DNA of 64,000 bases from CAWATZ01 sp963784995. GTDB taxonomy: Bacteria > Planctomycetota > Planctomycetia > Gemmatales > Gemmataceae. Both the position numbers and the translations under genes were made by a program. The DNA is taken from contig CAWATZ010000002.1 of NCBI GenBank assembly GCA_963784995.1, positions 1,612,001 through 1,676,000 of the forward strand, written 5' to 3'. The notes beneath the pieces were generated by a model. It worked only from the letters and a program-made list of their open reading frames with translations. It was not told where the DNA came from and ran no database searches. Below, in pieces: positions 1 through 10,900 of the stretch. Positions within the stretch are counted from its first letter, which is position 1. Every line of letters starts with the position of its first letter.

Positions 1-3000
1 CATATACCGGCGGCACCAATCTCGGCGGCGGCAACCTCCTGGTGACTTCGAGCGATACCGGCACGAGTGGCAACGTGACCAATGGCCCGCTGGGCACCAA
101 TACCGTCAACCTCACCGGCGGCATCCTCCAGGCGGCTGCCACCAACGTCCCCGATTTGACGGCCAACGCCATCACGCTGCACAACGCGATCAATCTGATC
201 AACGCCAGCACGATTGTCGCTGGTCCCGCGAGCACCACCGCCGGCGCGGGGGGCAACATCACTCTTGCTGGCCCGGTCACACTCCAGGGCAGCAATACAG
301 TGCAGGTCACTGCCGCCTTTAACTTCACTGTCTCCGGAAACATCAGCGGCTCGGGATCCCTGGTCAAGACCGGTGTCGGCGCCATGCTGCTCAGCGGCAC
401 GAATACATCCTGGACCGGAGGCGTTACAGTGACCGCCGGCGCCGGTGTGCTCGGGAACGTCGGAACCCTCATCGTCGGCAGCCCCACGGCCCTCGGCACC
501 GGACAGGTGATTCTGAACGGCGGCGCGCTCCAGGACGACGGTGTTTCCTCGCGCACGATCTCCAACAACATCTTCCTGGCCTCGGGCACCACCAGTTTCA
601 TCAACGCCATCAACCCAAGCACCCCGCTCATTTTGACGGGCTTCATCACTGGCCCCGGCAACCTCACCAAGGGCTACGCCAGCACGGCAAGCTACGAAGC
701 CACGATGAACGACGTCCAGACGATCAACTTCCCCAACCCGGCCGAGATCACCGGCGGCACCTTCACACTGACAATCAACGGCGCCACGACCAGCGCCATT
801 AGCTGGAGTTCCACCCCGGCCACTCTCGTCAGCAACATCCAGACCGCCCTCAACGGCTTGCCCAGCGCCATCTTCGGCGTTTACAACCCGGTGGTTAACG
901 GCACCAGCCTCAGCGCCATTACGATCACATTCCAGAACATCAGCGTCAACGCCGACGGCGCGGCCACGCCGGTCGTGTCGTTCAATGGCGCCAGTCTGAC
1001 CCTCTCCGGAGCGGCCACAGTGTCGTCGGCCAGCGAAGCGACCAACACCGTGACGATCACTACCTCGGCCGCCCATGGTTTCCTGCCGGGCCAGTACGTC
1101 ACGCTCACCGGCGTCGCCGCCGGATACAACGGCACCTACGAAATCGGCACCGTTCCGTCCGCGACAACCTTCACCTTCTACGATCCGACCACCGGCCTGG
1201 CCGCGGCGAGCACCGGCTCGGCTGCGGTCGTCTCCCAGGTGACACCGACCCTCGGGTCCGGCACCTTGGTCCTGCAAGCACCGGCCACCTACACCGGTAC
1301 GACCACGGTCAACCAGGGGACGATGACAATCAATGGAGGCGGTCAGCTGATCGGCACGAGCGGAATCACGGTCAACCCCGGCGCGACCTTCACCGAGGAT
1401 AGCTCCGGCACGAGTATTTCCAGCCGCATCAACACAGCCGCCACCTTGACTCTCGCCGGCGGCGCCTTCAACCTGCTTGGCTTCGCCGGCGCGGCCATGC
1501 CGCAGAAGCTCGGCGCCCTCACGCTCAACGCCGGCAACTCGACCATCCAGACCACCGCGGGAACGGGCGGCTCCGTGGCCCTCACCTTTGCAAGCCTCAC
1601 TCGCAATGGCGGAGGCCTGGTCACATTCGTCGCCGGCAGCAGTCAGACCCTGGGCACGGCGACGAACGCAGTTCTGTTCACGACGGCGCCGACGTTGACC
1701 AACTCCGTCCTCAAAGGCGCGATCACGCAGGATGCCAACACGACAGAGGACGCCGCAGGCATCAACATCGCCACCTACGGCGCCAACGGCATCGCCGCGC
1801 TCACCGCCTTTACCGCTCTGCCTGCCGCCGGTGGGGTGGCCACAACAAACTATGTCGTCACGGCAAACACCACCTTGACCGCAGCCGAATCGGCCAACGC
1901 CGTGCTGATTGTCGGCGATGGCATCACCATCAGCGGCGCTTTCGCGTTGACCTTATCGGCAGGAGCAGACGAAGTGGTCGCCGTGGATACCGGCAACACC
2001 GGCAACAACTTCTCCTCCAGCACCGTTATCGCCCTGGGCGCCGTCGAAGGCGTCCTTTACACAGCAAAAACCAGCGGCAAGACGGGCGCCCTGACGATCA
2101 ACGACGGCATGACCGGCTCGGTAGCGGCGGCGTCTAACGGGCTCACCATAGGCGGCAGCGGCACGCTCGGCTTGTCAGGCGCCGACGCGGAAACCGGCAT
2201 CGTCAGCGTGGATTCGGGAACAACAATCGTTGGCAGTAACACTGCCTTCGGCGCCGTCGCCGACCAGGTCAACATTTACGGCGGCACCATCCAGGCGGCC
2301 ACGGGGACCACCGCGGCCACGACCACGGCGGCCGGGCTCACCGAGGCGGGCAACATCGTGACCGCGACGACATCTGCCGCGCACAATTTTGGCATCGGCG
2401 AAACGGTGGTGATCGCCGGAGTGACAGCAGCCGGCTACAATGGCACGTTTACGATCCTGACCACGCCCTCGGCAACGACGTTCACCTATTCCGACCCCAC
2501 GAGCGGCCTCGCCGCCTCGACGGTTGCAGGAACCGCCACGGTCCAAAACTTCACCATCGTCAATCCCATCGCTCTGGATGCCGGCGCCGGCGCGGTTACA
2601 TTTGCTGGCGCCAACGGCCTGGGCCTCGTCGGCATCATCAGCGGCGTCGGCGACCTTACCGTCAACCTGGCGACTCCCTCGACAACGCTCGCCTTTGGCC
2701 TCGTCAAGAACACTTATACAAGCGTCACCAATGTCATCAACGGCACTCTCGCCATCGGCTCGGGCGGTGACGATGCCTGGGGCACTGTCACCGCCGGCAG
2801 CGCCCTCAACTCCGGCCAGGGCGATTTGCTGATCGTCGGCAACGGCCAGGTCGGCACCCAGGCCAACGTGGTCGATAATGCCAACAACATGCCGAACAAC
2901 ACGACCACGGTCATCAACAACACCGGCATCTTGACCATTGGACAGGAAGGCTCTCTGGGAACTGCCGGCACGGGCGACGCCGTCGGCGGCTTCATCCTCA

Positions 3001-6000
3001 ACGGCGGTACGATGTACATGGTCTCACAGAATGTCGAAGACGAAATCGTCGCCGAGCCCAGCGCCATTCCTTCGACCATATCCGGCACGGCTTTCGCCCT
3101 GGCCCGCACCGCGGTCGGCGAGGGCTACAACACCATCAACGTGTTCCCCGGGGCCGGCGCCGCGGCCGGGAACGAATTGACCATCAGCAACGCATTGACT
3201 GTGGGCACAACGGCGAGCGGGTTCGTGGTTACCAAGATCGGAGCAGGAACGCTCACTTTCGCCGGCGCGACTGCCAACACCTACACCGAACCGACGATCG
3301 TGGACGAAGGAACTTTGGTTTACGCCAAGACGGCCGCCGTAAACGATTCGGAAGGCCCGCTGGTGATCGGCGATTTCAGCCACACGACGGCAGTCAACGT
3401 AAAGACCAACTTCAACCAATGGGGCACCGTTGCCGCAGGCGAGCCGGTAATTGTCAACGGCAACGGCACGCTCAATGTCAGCGGCTCGACGGCGACCCAG
3501 ATCAACTCGACCCTTGACGTGCGGGGGGGCGCCGTCGCGACGGGAACGAACACGTTGGAAACGACTGGCGCCATCACCGGGATCGCGGAGGGTGCCACCA
3601 CAGGGACCATTTCTGGCAAGCTGCTGCTGAACGCAGCCACGACGGTAAACGTCGAAGACGGTGGCGCCAGCGGCACGGTCCCAGGTTTGGCCATCTCGGC
3701 CGTGATCTCGGGCGCCTTCGCTCTCACCAAGGGCGGTCCGGGCACGCTGATTCTGGACGGTACGTCAGCCAACACGTACACCGGCGCCACGACCGTCAAC
3801 GCCGGCACGTTGGTTCTTGACGATTCAGGCGGCGTGGCGGTCCCGGCCGGCCTGACGGTCGGCGACGGCTTCGGCAACACCAACGCGATCTATGCCCCCG
3901 TGCAAACCTTGACGCTGGGCGGCGCCATCAGCGCTGGGTCCTTTACGCTGGCGTTCAACGGCCAAACCACCGGCCTCATCAGCGGGAGCAGCCTAACGGC
4001 CAGCGCGATCCAGACGGCGCTGGCGGCCCTGCCGCTCAACGGCGGCCCCCAGCTGATCGGGACGAATGTGTCGGTGACGGGGACTGGCCCTTACACCATC
4101 ACCTTCAGCAGCGCCGTGACCAATCCGAACGTGATCATGGTGGCCAGCAACACGCTCACCGCGTCCTCAGGATCGCCGACAGTCACCGTGGCCTCGAACG
4201 ACGGCAACAAGGGGGACGTGGTTCGCGTGTATGCACCCACGCAAACCCTTACGCTGGGGAGCGGCATCACGGGCGGATCGTTCACCCTCACGTTCAACGG
4301 TCAAACCACCAACAGCATCAACTGGAGCGCGACGGGCAGCACCCTGGCCGGCAACATTCAGACCGCGCTGGCGGCGCTCTCCAACGTGGGTACTGGAAAC
4401 GTGGCAGTCACGGGCACTGGTCCGTTCACCATTACCTTCACGAACGCAGTCTTTGAACCGAACATGCTGCTCGTGGCCAGTAATGCACTGACTCCATCCG
4501 GATCCAGCATCACACCGGCTTCCAGCATTCAGGAGATTGCAGCGTCGTCGGCCGTCACCATCTTCAATACCGGCTTGCTGGATCTCAATGGCAGTTCGGA
4601 CAAGATCGGCTCGCTCGCCATGACCAGCGGCACAGTGAACACCGGCACGGGCACGCTGACCCTCGGCGGCAACGTCACCGGCAACGCCAGCCTGGCCAAC
4701 CAGACGCCGGCCACGATCAACGGCAGCCTGTCGCTGGGCGGCAGCACACGCAACTTCAACGTGCAGCAGGGCGTGGTGGGCAACGACATGGTCATCAACG
4801 CCCTCGTCAGCAACGGTCCAAGCCCCGCCGGCATCACCACGGTCAACGGCGGCACGATCCAGTTCACCAACAACAACACGTACACTGGCCCGACCACGGT
4901 GAGCGTGGGCGCCGTCTCGATCGATGGGGTACAGCCGATCACCGTGCAAACCCTCACGCTTGGCAGCGGCATCACTGGCGGGTCGTTTGCCCTGACCTTC
5001 AACGGTCAAACCACTACCCCCGCCATCAACTGGAACGCCAGCGGCAGCACCCTCGCGACCAGCATTCAGACCGCGCTGGCGGCGCTGCCGAACGTCGGCG
5101 CCGGCAACGTGTCGGTCACGGGGACCGGTCCGTTCACGATCACGTTTGGCAACTCTGTGGCCAACCCGAACCTGATCACGGTGGCCAGCAACGTGCTCGC
5201 CCCATCTGGATCGACCATCACCCTGGCCTCTGGCATCCAAATCATCGTCAGCGCCGGGGCGGTCCTGTCCGGTAACGGCAGCACGAGCACGCAATCGATC
5301 CAGGGCGGCATCGTCGCTCCGGGCGAACCGGCTTCCACCTATGGCATCCTCAGCGGCACGTCGGCCGATTTCAGCAGTGCCAGCGGCGCCAGCCTGAACA
5401 TCCAGGTGGATGGCTACGCCACGGCCGGGATCAATTACGACCAGCTCAACTTGAGTGGCGCTTTGACGCTGGGCGGAAGTTCAACCTTGAACCTGGACCT
5501 CAACGGTCTGACCGCCCCCGGCGGCCCGATCACCTTCATCAAGGACGGCAGCCAGTCGGGAACCTTTACCACCGTCAACCTCCTGAATAACCCCTATAAC
5601 TTCACGGAGTCCCTCAAGTACACAGGCACCAGTGTGACCGTCACCATCTTGACTGACCACCTGCGCTTTATCCAGCAGCCGCCGATCAACACCACGGCAA
5701 GTAACACCACCCCCATCAGTCCTGCAGTAACGGTTGGCATCTACGACCAGTCCGGCAACCTGTTGACGGGAGACAACGTCGATACGGTCACGCTGGCGAT
5801 CAACAGCGGCCCCAGCGGCGTGTTCTCGGTGGGCAGCACGACCACGGTCACCGTCAGCGGCGGCGTGGCCAGCTTCAGCAACCTGTTGCTCACCACCGCC
5901 GGCACGTACGTGCTGGCCGCGACCAGCAGCACCCAGCCTTATCTGGACCTGCCCCTGGTGACCTCCTCCAGTTTCGTCGTCAACCCGGCAGCGGCGGACC

Positions 6001-7460
6001 ACCTGGCCTTCGTCCAGCAGCCGACCAACGCCACGGCCAGTAACACCACCCCCATCACTCCTGCGGTAACGGTTGGCATCTACGACCAGTTCGCCAACCT
6101 GTTGACGGGAGACAACGGCGATAAAGTCACGCTGGCGATTAACAGTGGCCCCAGCGGCGGCGTGTTCACGGCGGGCAGTACGACCACAGTCACCGTCAGC
6201 GGGGGCAAGGCTACTTTCAGCAACCTGTTGCTCACCACCGCTGGCACTTATACTCTGGACACCACCAGTTCCACCTTGCCCCTGCTGAGCCAGGTCAACT
6301 CCTCGAGCTTTGTCGTCAGTCCAGCAGGGGCCGACCACCTGGCCTTCGTCCAGCAGCCGACCAACGCCACGGCCAGTAACAGCACCCCCATCAGTCCGGC
6401 GGTAACGGTTGGCATCTACGACCAGTTCGGCAACCTGTTGACGGGAGACATCGTCGATACGGTCACGCTGGCGATCAACAGCGGCCCCAGCGGCGGCGTG
6501 TTCACGGCGGGCAGCACGACCACGGTCACCGTCGGTGGCGGCATCGCCACCCTCAGCAACCTGTTGCTCACCACCGCCGGCACCTATACCCTGGACGCCA
6601 CCAGCGGCTCCCTCAGCCAGGTCAACTCCGCGAGCTTTGTCATCAGTCCGGCAGGGGCCGACCACCTGGGCTTCGTCCAGCAGCCGACCAACACCACGGC
6701 AGGTCCCACCAACCACATCAGTCCTGCGGTAACGGTCGCGATCCTGGACAAGTACAACAACGTGCTGACTGGAGACAGCTCCGATCAGGTGACCGTGGCC
6801 GTCAACAGCGGTCCCAGCACCAGCCTCAACGGCACGCTGGCAGCGACGGTCAACCACGGCGTGGCCAGCTTCAGCACCCTGTCGCTCAACACCGCCGGCA
6901 CCTATACCCTGGACGCCAACAGCGGCTCCCTCAGCCAGGCTAACTCCACCAGCTTTGTCATCAACCCGGCAGGGGCGGATCACCTGGCCTTCGTCCAGCA
7001 GCCGACCAACACCACGGCCAGTAACACCACCCCCATCAGTCCTGCGGTAACGGTTGGCATCTACGACCAGTTCGGCAACCAGTTGACGGGAGATAACGGC
7101 GATCGAGTCACGCTGGCGATTAACAGCGGCCCCAGCGGCGGCGTGTTCACGGCAGGCAGCACGACCACAGTCACCGTCGGTGGCGGCATCGCCACCTTCA
7201 GCGACCTGTTGCTCAACACCGCCGGCACCTATACCCTGGACGCCTCCAGCGGCACCCTGCCCTTGCTGAGCCAGGTCAACTCCACGAGTTTCGTCGTCAG
7301 TCCGGCAGCGGCGGACCACCTGGCCTTCGTCCAGCAACCGACCAACACCACGGCCAGTAACAGCACCCCCATCAGTCCTGCGGTAACGGTTGGCATCTAC
7401 GACCAGTTCGGCAACCTGTTGACGGGAGACATCGGCGATACAGGTCACGCTGGCGATTAA
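1..7460 (+). CDS. Giant repeat-rich surface protein, N-terminal part (5' partial, ends at a frameshift)
   Basis: The frame is open from base 3, so the true start lies outside the window; the GTG at 42 is only the first in-frame start-like codon. The first about 1,850 codons look like autotransporter-associated beta-strand (PATR-type) repeats: Gly/Thr/Asn-rich, with phrases such as GSGSLVKTG and TYTGATTVNAGTL. Embedded in them are about 80-residue modules beginning V/TQTLTLGSGITGGSF, and two modules with TTSAAHGF and PSATTFTF. From base 5655 tandem Ig-like units begin (DHLAFVQQPTN). The frame dies at a TAA at 7458 just after an extra base near 7442; paralogous units read GAT-ACG-GTC where this one reads GAT-ACA-GGT, and the homology continues in the next frame. 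Probable role: secreted adhesin or surface scaffold (inference from repeat type). No beta-barrel or anchor is seen here. Confidence 0.8.
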   Translation, partial: YTGGTNLGGGNLLVTSSDTGTSGNVTNGPLGTNTVNLTGGILQAAATNVPDLTANAITLHNAINLINASTIVAGPASTTAGAGGNITLAGPVTLQGSNTVQVTAAFNFTVSGNISGSGSLVKTGVGAMLLSGTNTSWTGGVTVTAGAGVLGNVGTLIVGSPTALGTGQVILNGGALQDDGVSSRTISNNIFLASGTTSFINAINPSTPLILTGFITGPGNLTKGYASTASYEATMNDVQTINFPNPAEITGGTFTLTINGATTSAISWSSTPATLVSNIQTALNGLPSAIFGVYNPVVNGTSLSAITITFQNISVNADGAATPVVSFNGASLTLSGAATVSSASEATNTVTITTSAAHGFLPGQYVTLTGVAAGYNGTYEIGTVPSATTFTFYDPTTGLAAASTGSAAVVSQVTPTLGSGTLVLQAPATYTGTTTVNQGTMTINGGGQLIGTSGITVNPGATFTEDSSGTSISSRINTAATLTLAGGAFNLLGFAGAAMPQKLGALTLNAGNSTIQTTAGTGGSVALTFASLTRNGGGLVTFVAGSSQTLGTATNAVLFTTAPTLTNSVLKGAITQDANTTEDAAGINIATYGANGIAALTAFTALPAAGGVATTNYVVTANTTLTAAESANAVLIVGDGITISGAFALTLSAGADEVVAVDTGNTGNNFSSSTVIALGAVEGVLYTAKTSGKTGALTINDGMTGSVAAASNGLTIGGSGTLGLSGADAETGIVSVDSGTTIVGSNTAFGAVADQVNIYGGTIQAATGTTAATTTAAGLTEAGNIVTATTSAAHNFGIGETVVIAGVTAAGYNGTFTILTTPSATTFTYSDPTSGLAASTVAGTATVQNFTIVNPIALDAGAGAVTFAGANGLGLVGIISGVGDLTVNLATPSTTLAFGLVKNTYTSVTNVINGTLAIGSGGDDAWGTVTAGSALNSGQGDLLIVGNGQVGTQANVVDNANNMPNNTTTVINNTGILTIGQEGSLGTAGTGDAVGGFILNGGTMYMVSQNVEDEIVAEPSAIPSTISGTAFALARTAVGEGYNTINVFPGAGAAAGNELTISNALTVGTTASGFVVTKIGAGTLTFAGATANTYTEPTIVDEGTLVYAKTAAVNDSEGPLVIGDFSHTTAVNVKTNFNQWGTVAAGEPVIVNGNGTLNVSGSTATQINSTLDVRGGAVATGTNTLETTGAITGIAEGATTGTISGKLLLNAATTVNVEDGGASGTVPGLAISAVISGAFALTKGGPGTLILDGTSANTYTGATTVNAGTLVLDDSGGVAVPAGLTVGDGFGNTNAIYAPVQTLTLGGAISAGSFTLAFNGQTTGLISGSSLTASAIQTALAALPLNGGPQLIGTNVSVTGTGPYTITFSSAVTNPNVIMVASNTLTASSGSPTVTVASNDGNKGDVVRVYAPTQTLTLGSGITGGSFTLTFNGQTTNSINWSATGSTLAGNIQTALAALSNVGTGNVAVTGTGPFTITFTNAVFEPNMLLVASNALTPSGSSITPASSIQEIAASSAVTIFNTGLLDLNGSSDKIGSLAMTSGTVNTGTGTLTLGGNVTGNASLANQTPATINGSLSLGGSTRNFNVQQGVVGNDMVINALVSNGPSPAGITTVNGGTIQFTNNNTYTGPTTVSVGAVSIDGVQPITVQTLTLGSGITGGSFALTFNGQTTTPAINWNASGSTLATSIQTALAALPNVGAGNVSVTGTGPFTITFGNSVANPNLITVASNVLAPSGSTITLASGIQIIVSAGAVLSGNGSTSTQSIQGGIVAPGEPASTYGILSGTSADFSSASGASLNIQVDGYATAGINYDQLNLSGALTLGGSSTLNLDLNGLTAPGGPITFIKDGSQSGTFTTVNLLNNPYNFTESLKYTGTSVTVTILTDHLRFIQQPPINTTASNTTPISPAVTVGIYDQSGNLLTGDNVDTVTLAINSGPSGVFSVGSTTTVTVSGGVASFSNLLLTTAGTYVLAATSSTQPYLDLPLVTSSSFVVNPAAADHLAFVQQPTNATASNTTPITPAVTVGIYDQFANLLTGDNGDKVTLAINSGPSGGVFTAGSTTTVTVSGGKATFSNLLLTTAGTYTLDTTSSTLPLLSQVNSSSFVVSPAGADHLAFVQQPTNATASNSTPISPAVTVGIYDQFGNLLTGDIVDTVTLAINSGPSGGVFTAGSTTTVTVGGGIATLSNLLLTTAGTYTLDATSGSLSQVNSASFVISPAGADHLGFVQQPTNTTAGPTNHISPAVTVAILDKYNNVLTGDSSDQVTVAVNSGPSTSLNGTLAATVNHGVASFSTLSLNTAGTYTLDANSGSLSQANSTSFVINPAGADHLAFVQQPTNTTASNTTPISPAVTVGIYDQFGNQLTGDNGDRVTLAINSGPSGGVFTAGSTTTVTVGGGIATFSDLLLNTAGTYTLDASSGTLPLLSQVNSTSFVVSPAAADHLAFVQQPTNTTASNSTPISPAVTVGIYDQFGNLLTGDIGDTGHAGD

Positions 7461-7957
7461 CAGCGGCCCCAGCGGCGTCTTCACGGCGGGCAGCATGACC
7501 ACGGTCACTGTCAGCGGCGGCGTGGCCACCTTCAGCAACCTGTTGCTCACCACCGCCGGCACCTATACCCTGGATGCCAACAGTGGCTCTCTGAACCAGG
7601 TCAACTCCGCGAGCTTTGTCATCAACCCGGCAGCGGCCGACCACCTGGCCTTCGTCCAGCAGCCGACCGACACCACGGCAGGTCCCAGCAACCCCATCAC
7701 TCCTGCGGTGACGGTCGAGATCCTCGACAAATACAACAACCCGCTGACCGGAGACAACGCCGACCGGGTGACCGTGGCCGTCAACGGCGGTCCCAGCAGC
7801 AGCCTCAACGGTACGCCGACAGTGACAGTCAGCGGCGGCGTGGCCACCTTCAGCACCCTGTCGCTCACCACCGCCGGCACCTATACCCTGGATGCCAACA
7901 GTGGCTCCCTGAACCAGGTCAACTCCGCGAGCTTTGTCATCAACCCGGCAGCGGCCA
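5655..7957 (+). repeat. QQPT Ig-like repeat block 1 (seven units)
   Basis: Seven tandem coding units of about 106-109 codons, each starting D-H-L-x-F-x-Q-Q-P. The frameshift at 7442 falls inside the sixth unit. These copies are more diverged than block 3; several carry the variant ending VFTAGSTTTVTV. Confidence 0.85.
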
Positions 7958-10900
7958 GTCAACTGGTGCTCACGCAGCAACCGTCCAGCACGGCAACCGC
8001 GGGCGTGCTCTTCTCGACTCAGCCAGTGGTCAAAGAGGAGGATCAATTCGGCAACGTCGTCAGTGATAGCACGAACACGGTGACGGCGGCCACGGGCACC
8101 CTGGGCAGCGCCAGCCTGCAATTACCCAGTACTCTGACCGTGACGCTCGTGAACGGTGTGGCCGCCTTCAGCGGCCTGTTCTACGACAAGGCCGAAACCA
8201 TGAACATTGGGTTCACGACCACCGCCGGCTCGTTCACCGCCACGTCCAACAACGTTGTGGTCAGCCCGGCGGCAGCCAACAGCCTGGTCGTGGCCGGCTT
8301 CCCGCTCTCGAACACCGCGGGAGACACCCAGATTTATACCGTCACAGCCCTGGATGCGTTTAACAACGTGGCAACCGGTTACACGGGCACGGTCACGTTC
8401 TCGAGCACCGATCCCCAGGCTGTTTATCCGGCCCTTTACACCTATAAGCCCACTGATGCCGGCGTCCATTCTTTCATTGCGACCCTGAAGACAGCAGGCA
8501 CCTGGTCGATCACGGCGTCGTCCACCGACGTGCAAACCCTCACGCTGGGCAGCGGCATCACCGGCGGGTCGTTCACCCTGACCTTCAACGGTCAACCCGC
8601 CGGTCCCATCAACTGGGACCCCAGCGGCAGCACCCTGGCGACCAACATTCAGAACGCGCTGGCGGGCCTCTTGAACGTGGGCACCGGCAACGTGTCGGTG
8701 TCGGGGACTGGCCCGTTCACCATCACGTTCTCCAGTGCCGTGAGCAAACCGACCGCGATCACCGTGGCCAGCAACTCACTGACTCCCTCCGGTTCGACCA
8801 TCACCCTCGCCCCCAGCCTCACCGGCAGCGAGAGCGGCATCCAGGTGAGCCCGTCCCTCACGAATGACCACCTGGCCTTCGTTCAGCAGCCGACCAATAC
8901 CACGGCAAGTAACACCAACCCCATCAGTCCGGCGGTGACGGTTGGCATCTATGACCAGTTCGGCAACCTGTTGATGGGTGACAGCTCCGATCAGGTGAGC
9001 GTGGCCGTCAACAGCGGTCCCAGCAGCAGCCTCAACGGCATGCTGACAGCGACGGTCAGCAGCGGCGTGGCCAGCTTCAGCACCCTGTCGCTCAGCACCG
9101 CCGGCACCTATACCCTGGACGCCACCAGCGGTTCCCTGGGTCAAGTCAACTCCGCGAGCTTTGTCGTCAGTCCAGCAGGGGCCGACCACCTGGCCTTCGT
9201 CCAGCAGCCGACCAACACTACCGCAGGTCCCAGCAACCTCATCACTCCTCCGGTGACAGTCGAGATCTTCGACCAATTCAACAACGTGCTGACCGGAGAC
9301 AACTCCGATCAGGTGACCGTGGCCGTCAACACTGGTCCCACCACCAGTCTCAACGGCACGCTGACAGCGACGGTCAACCATGGTGTGGCCAGCTTCAGCA
9401 ACCTGTCGCTCAACACCGCCGGTATCTATACCCTGGACGCCACCAGTTCCACCTTGCCCCTGCTGCACCAGGTCAATTCCACGAGCTTTGTCATCAGTCC
9501 GGCAGGGGCCGACCACCTGGCCTTCGTCCAGCAGCCGACCAACACCACGGCAGGTCCCAGCAACCCCATCACACCTGCGGTGACGGTCGGAATCTTCGAC
9601 AAATTCAACAACCAGCTGACCGGAGACAACGCCGATCAGGTGACCGTGGCCATCAACAGCGGTCCCAGCAGCAGCCTCAACGGCGCGCTGACAGCGACGG
9701 TCAGCGGCGGCGTGGTCACCTTCAGCAACCTGTCGCTCAACACCGCCGGCACCTATACCCTGGACGCCAACAGCGGCACCCTGCCCCTGCTGAGCCAGAT
9801 CAACTCCACGAGCTTTGTCATCAGTCCGGCAGGGGCCGACCACCTGGCCTTCGTCCAGCAGCCGACCAACACTACCGCAGGTCCTACCAACCCCATCAGT
9901 CCTGCGGTGACAGTCGAGATCCTCGACCAGTTCAACAACGTGCTGGCTGGAGACAACTCCGATCAGGTGACCGTGGCCGTCAACAGTGGTCCCAGCAGCA
10001 ACCTCAACGGCACGCTGACAGCGACGGTCAACCATGGTGTGGCCAGCTTCAGCACCCTGTCGCTCAACACCGCCGGCACCTATACCCTGGACGCCACCAG
10101 CGGCTCCCTGAACCAGGTCAACTCCGCGAGCTTTGTCATCAACCCGGCAGCGGCCAGCAAGCTGGTCGTCACGGGTTTCCCGACCTCGACCACGGCGGGA
10201 GCAACGCAATCGTTCACGGTCACCGCCGAGGATCAATTCAACAACGTCGTACCCACCTACACCGGAACGGTCACATTGACCAGCAGCGCCGGCCAGGCGA
10301 CCTTTGCCCCGGCGTCCTACCTGTTCACCAGCGGCGACAAAGGAGTCCATACCTTCAATGCCACGCTCGATAAGGCCGTAACCCAGACGATCATGGCCAC
10401 GGACACAGGCCTGGATCCAACGAATGGCATCAGCGGCCAGGACACCAACATCACGGTGAATCCGGCGTCGCCCAGCAAGCTGGTCGTCTCGGGGTTCCCG
10501 GCGACCACGGCCGGAGTGGCGCAATCGTTCACGGTCACCGCCAAGGATGCGTTTGGCAACAACGCCACCAGTTACACTGGCACAGTGAGCTTCAGCAGCA
10601 GCGACAACAACCCGCAAACGCTCCTGCCCATGAATTACACGTTCACCAGCGGCACCGGCAGCGGCTTCGATAACGGGGCCCATACGTTTATGCTGGGCGC
10701 CACGCTGACCACGGCAGGCACGCAATCGATCACGGCCACCGATCTGGGCAGCGGCTTCATTGCCAGTCAGAGCGGCATTCAGGTGACCCCGGCGGCGGCC
10801 AGCACCCTGAGCGTGTCTGGTTACCCCAACCCGACCACTTCGGGCGCGGACGAAGCCTTCACGGTCACTGCCTATGACCCCTACGGCAACGTGGCCACCG

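Noticed and set aside
7430..7500. Programmed ribosomal frameshift at 7442
   Set aside because: No slippery heptamer or downstream structure is evident, and sister repeats have the ordinary frame; a plain indel explains it.
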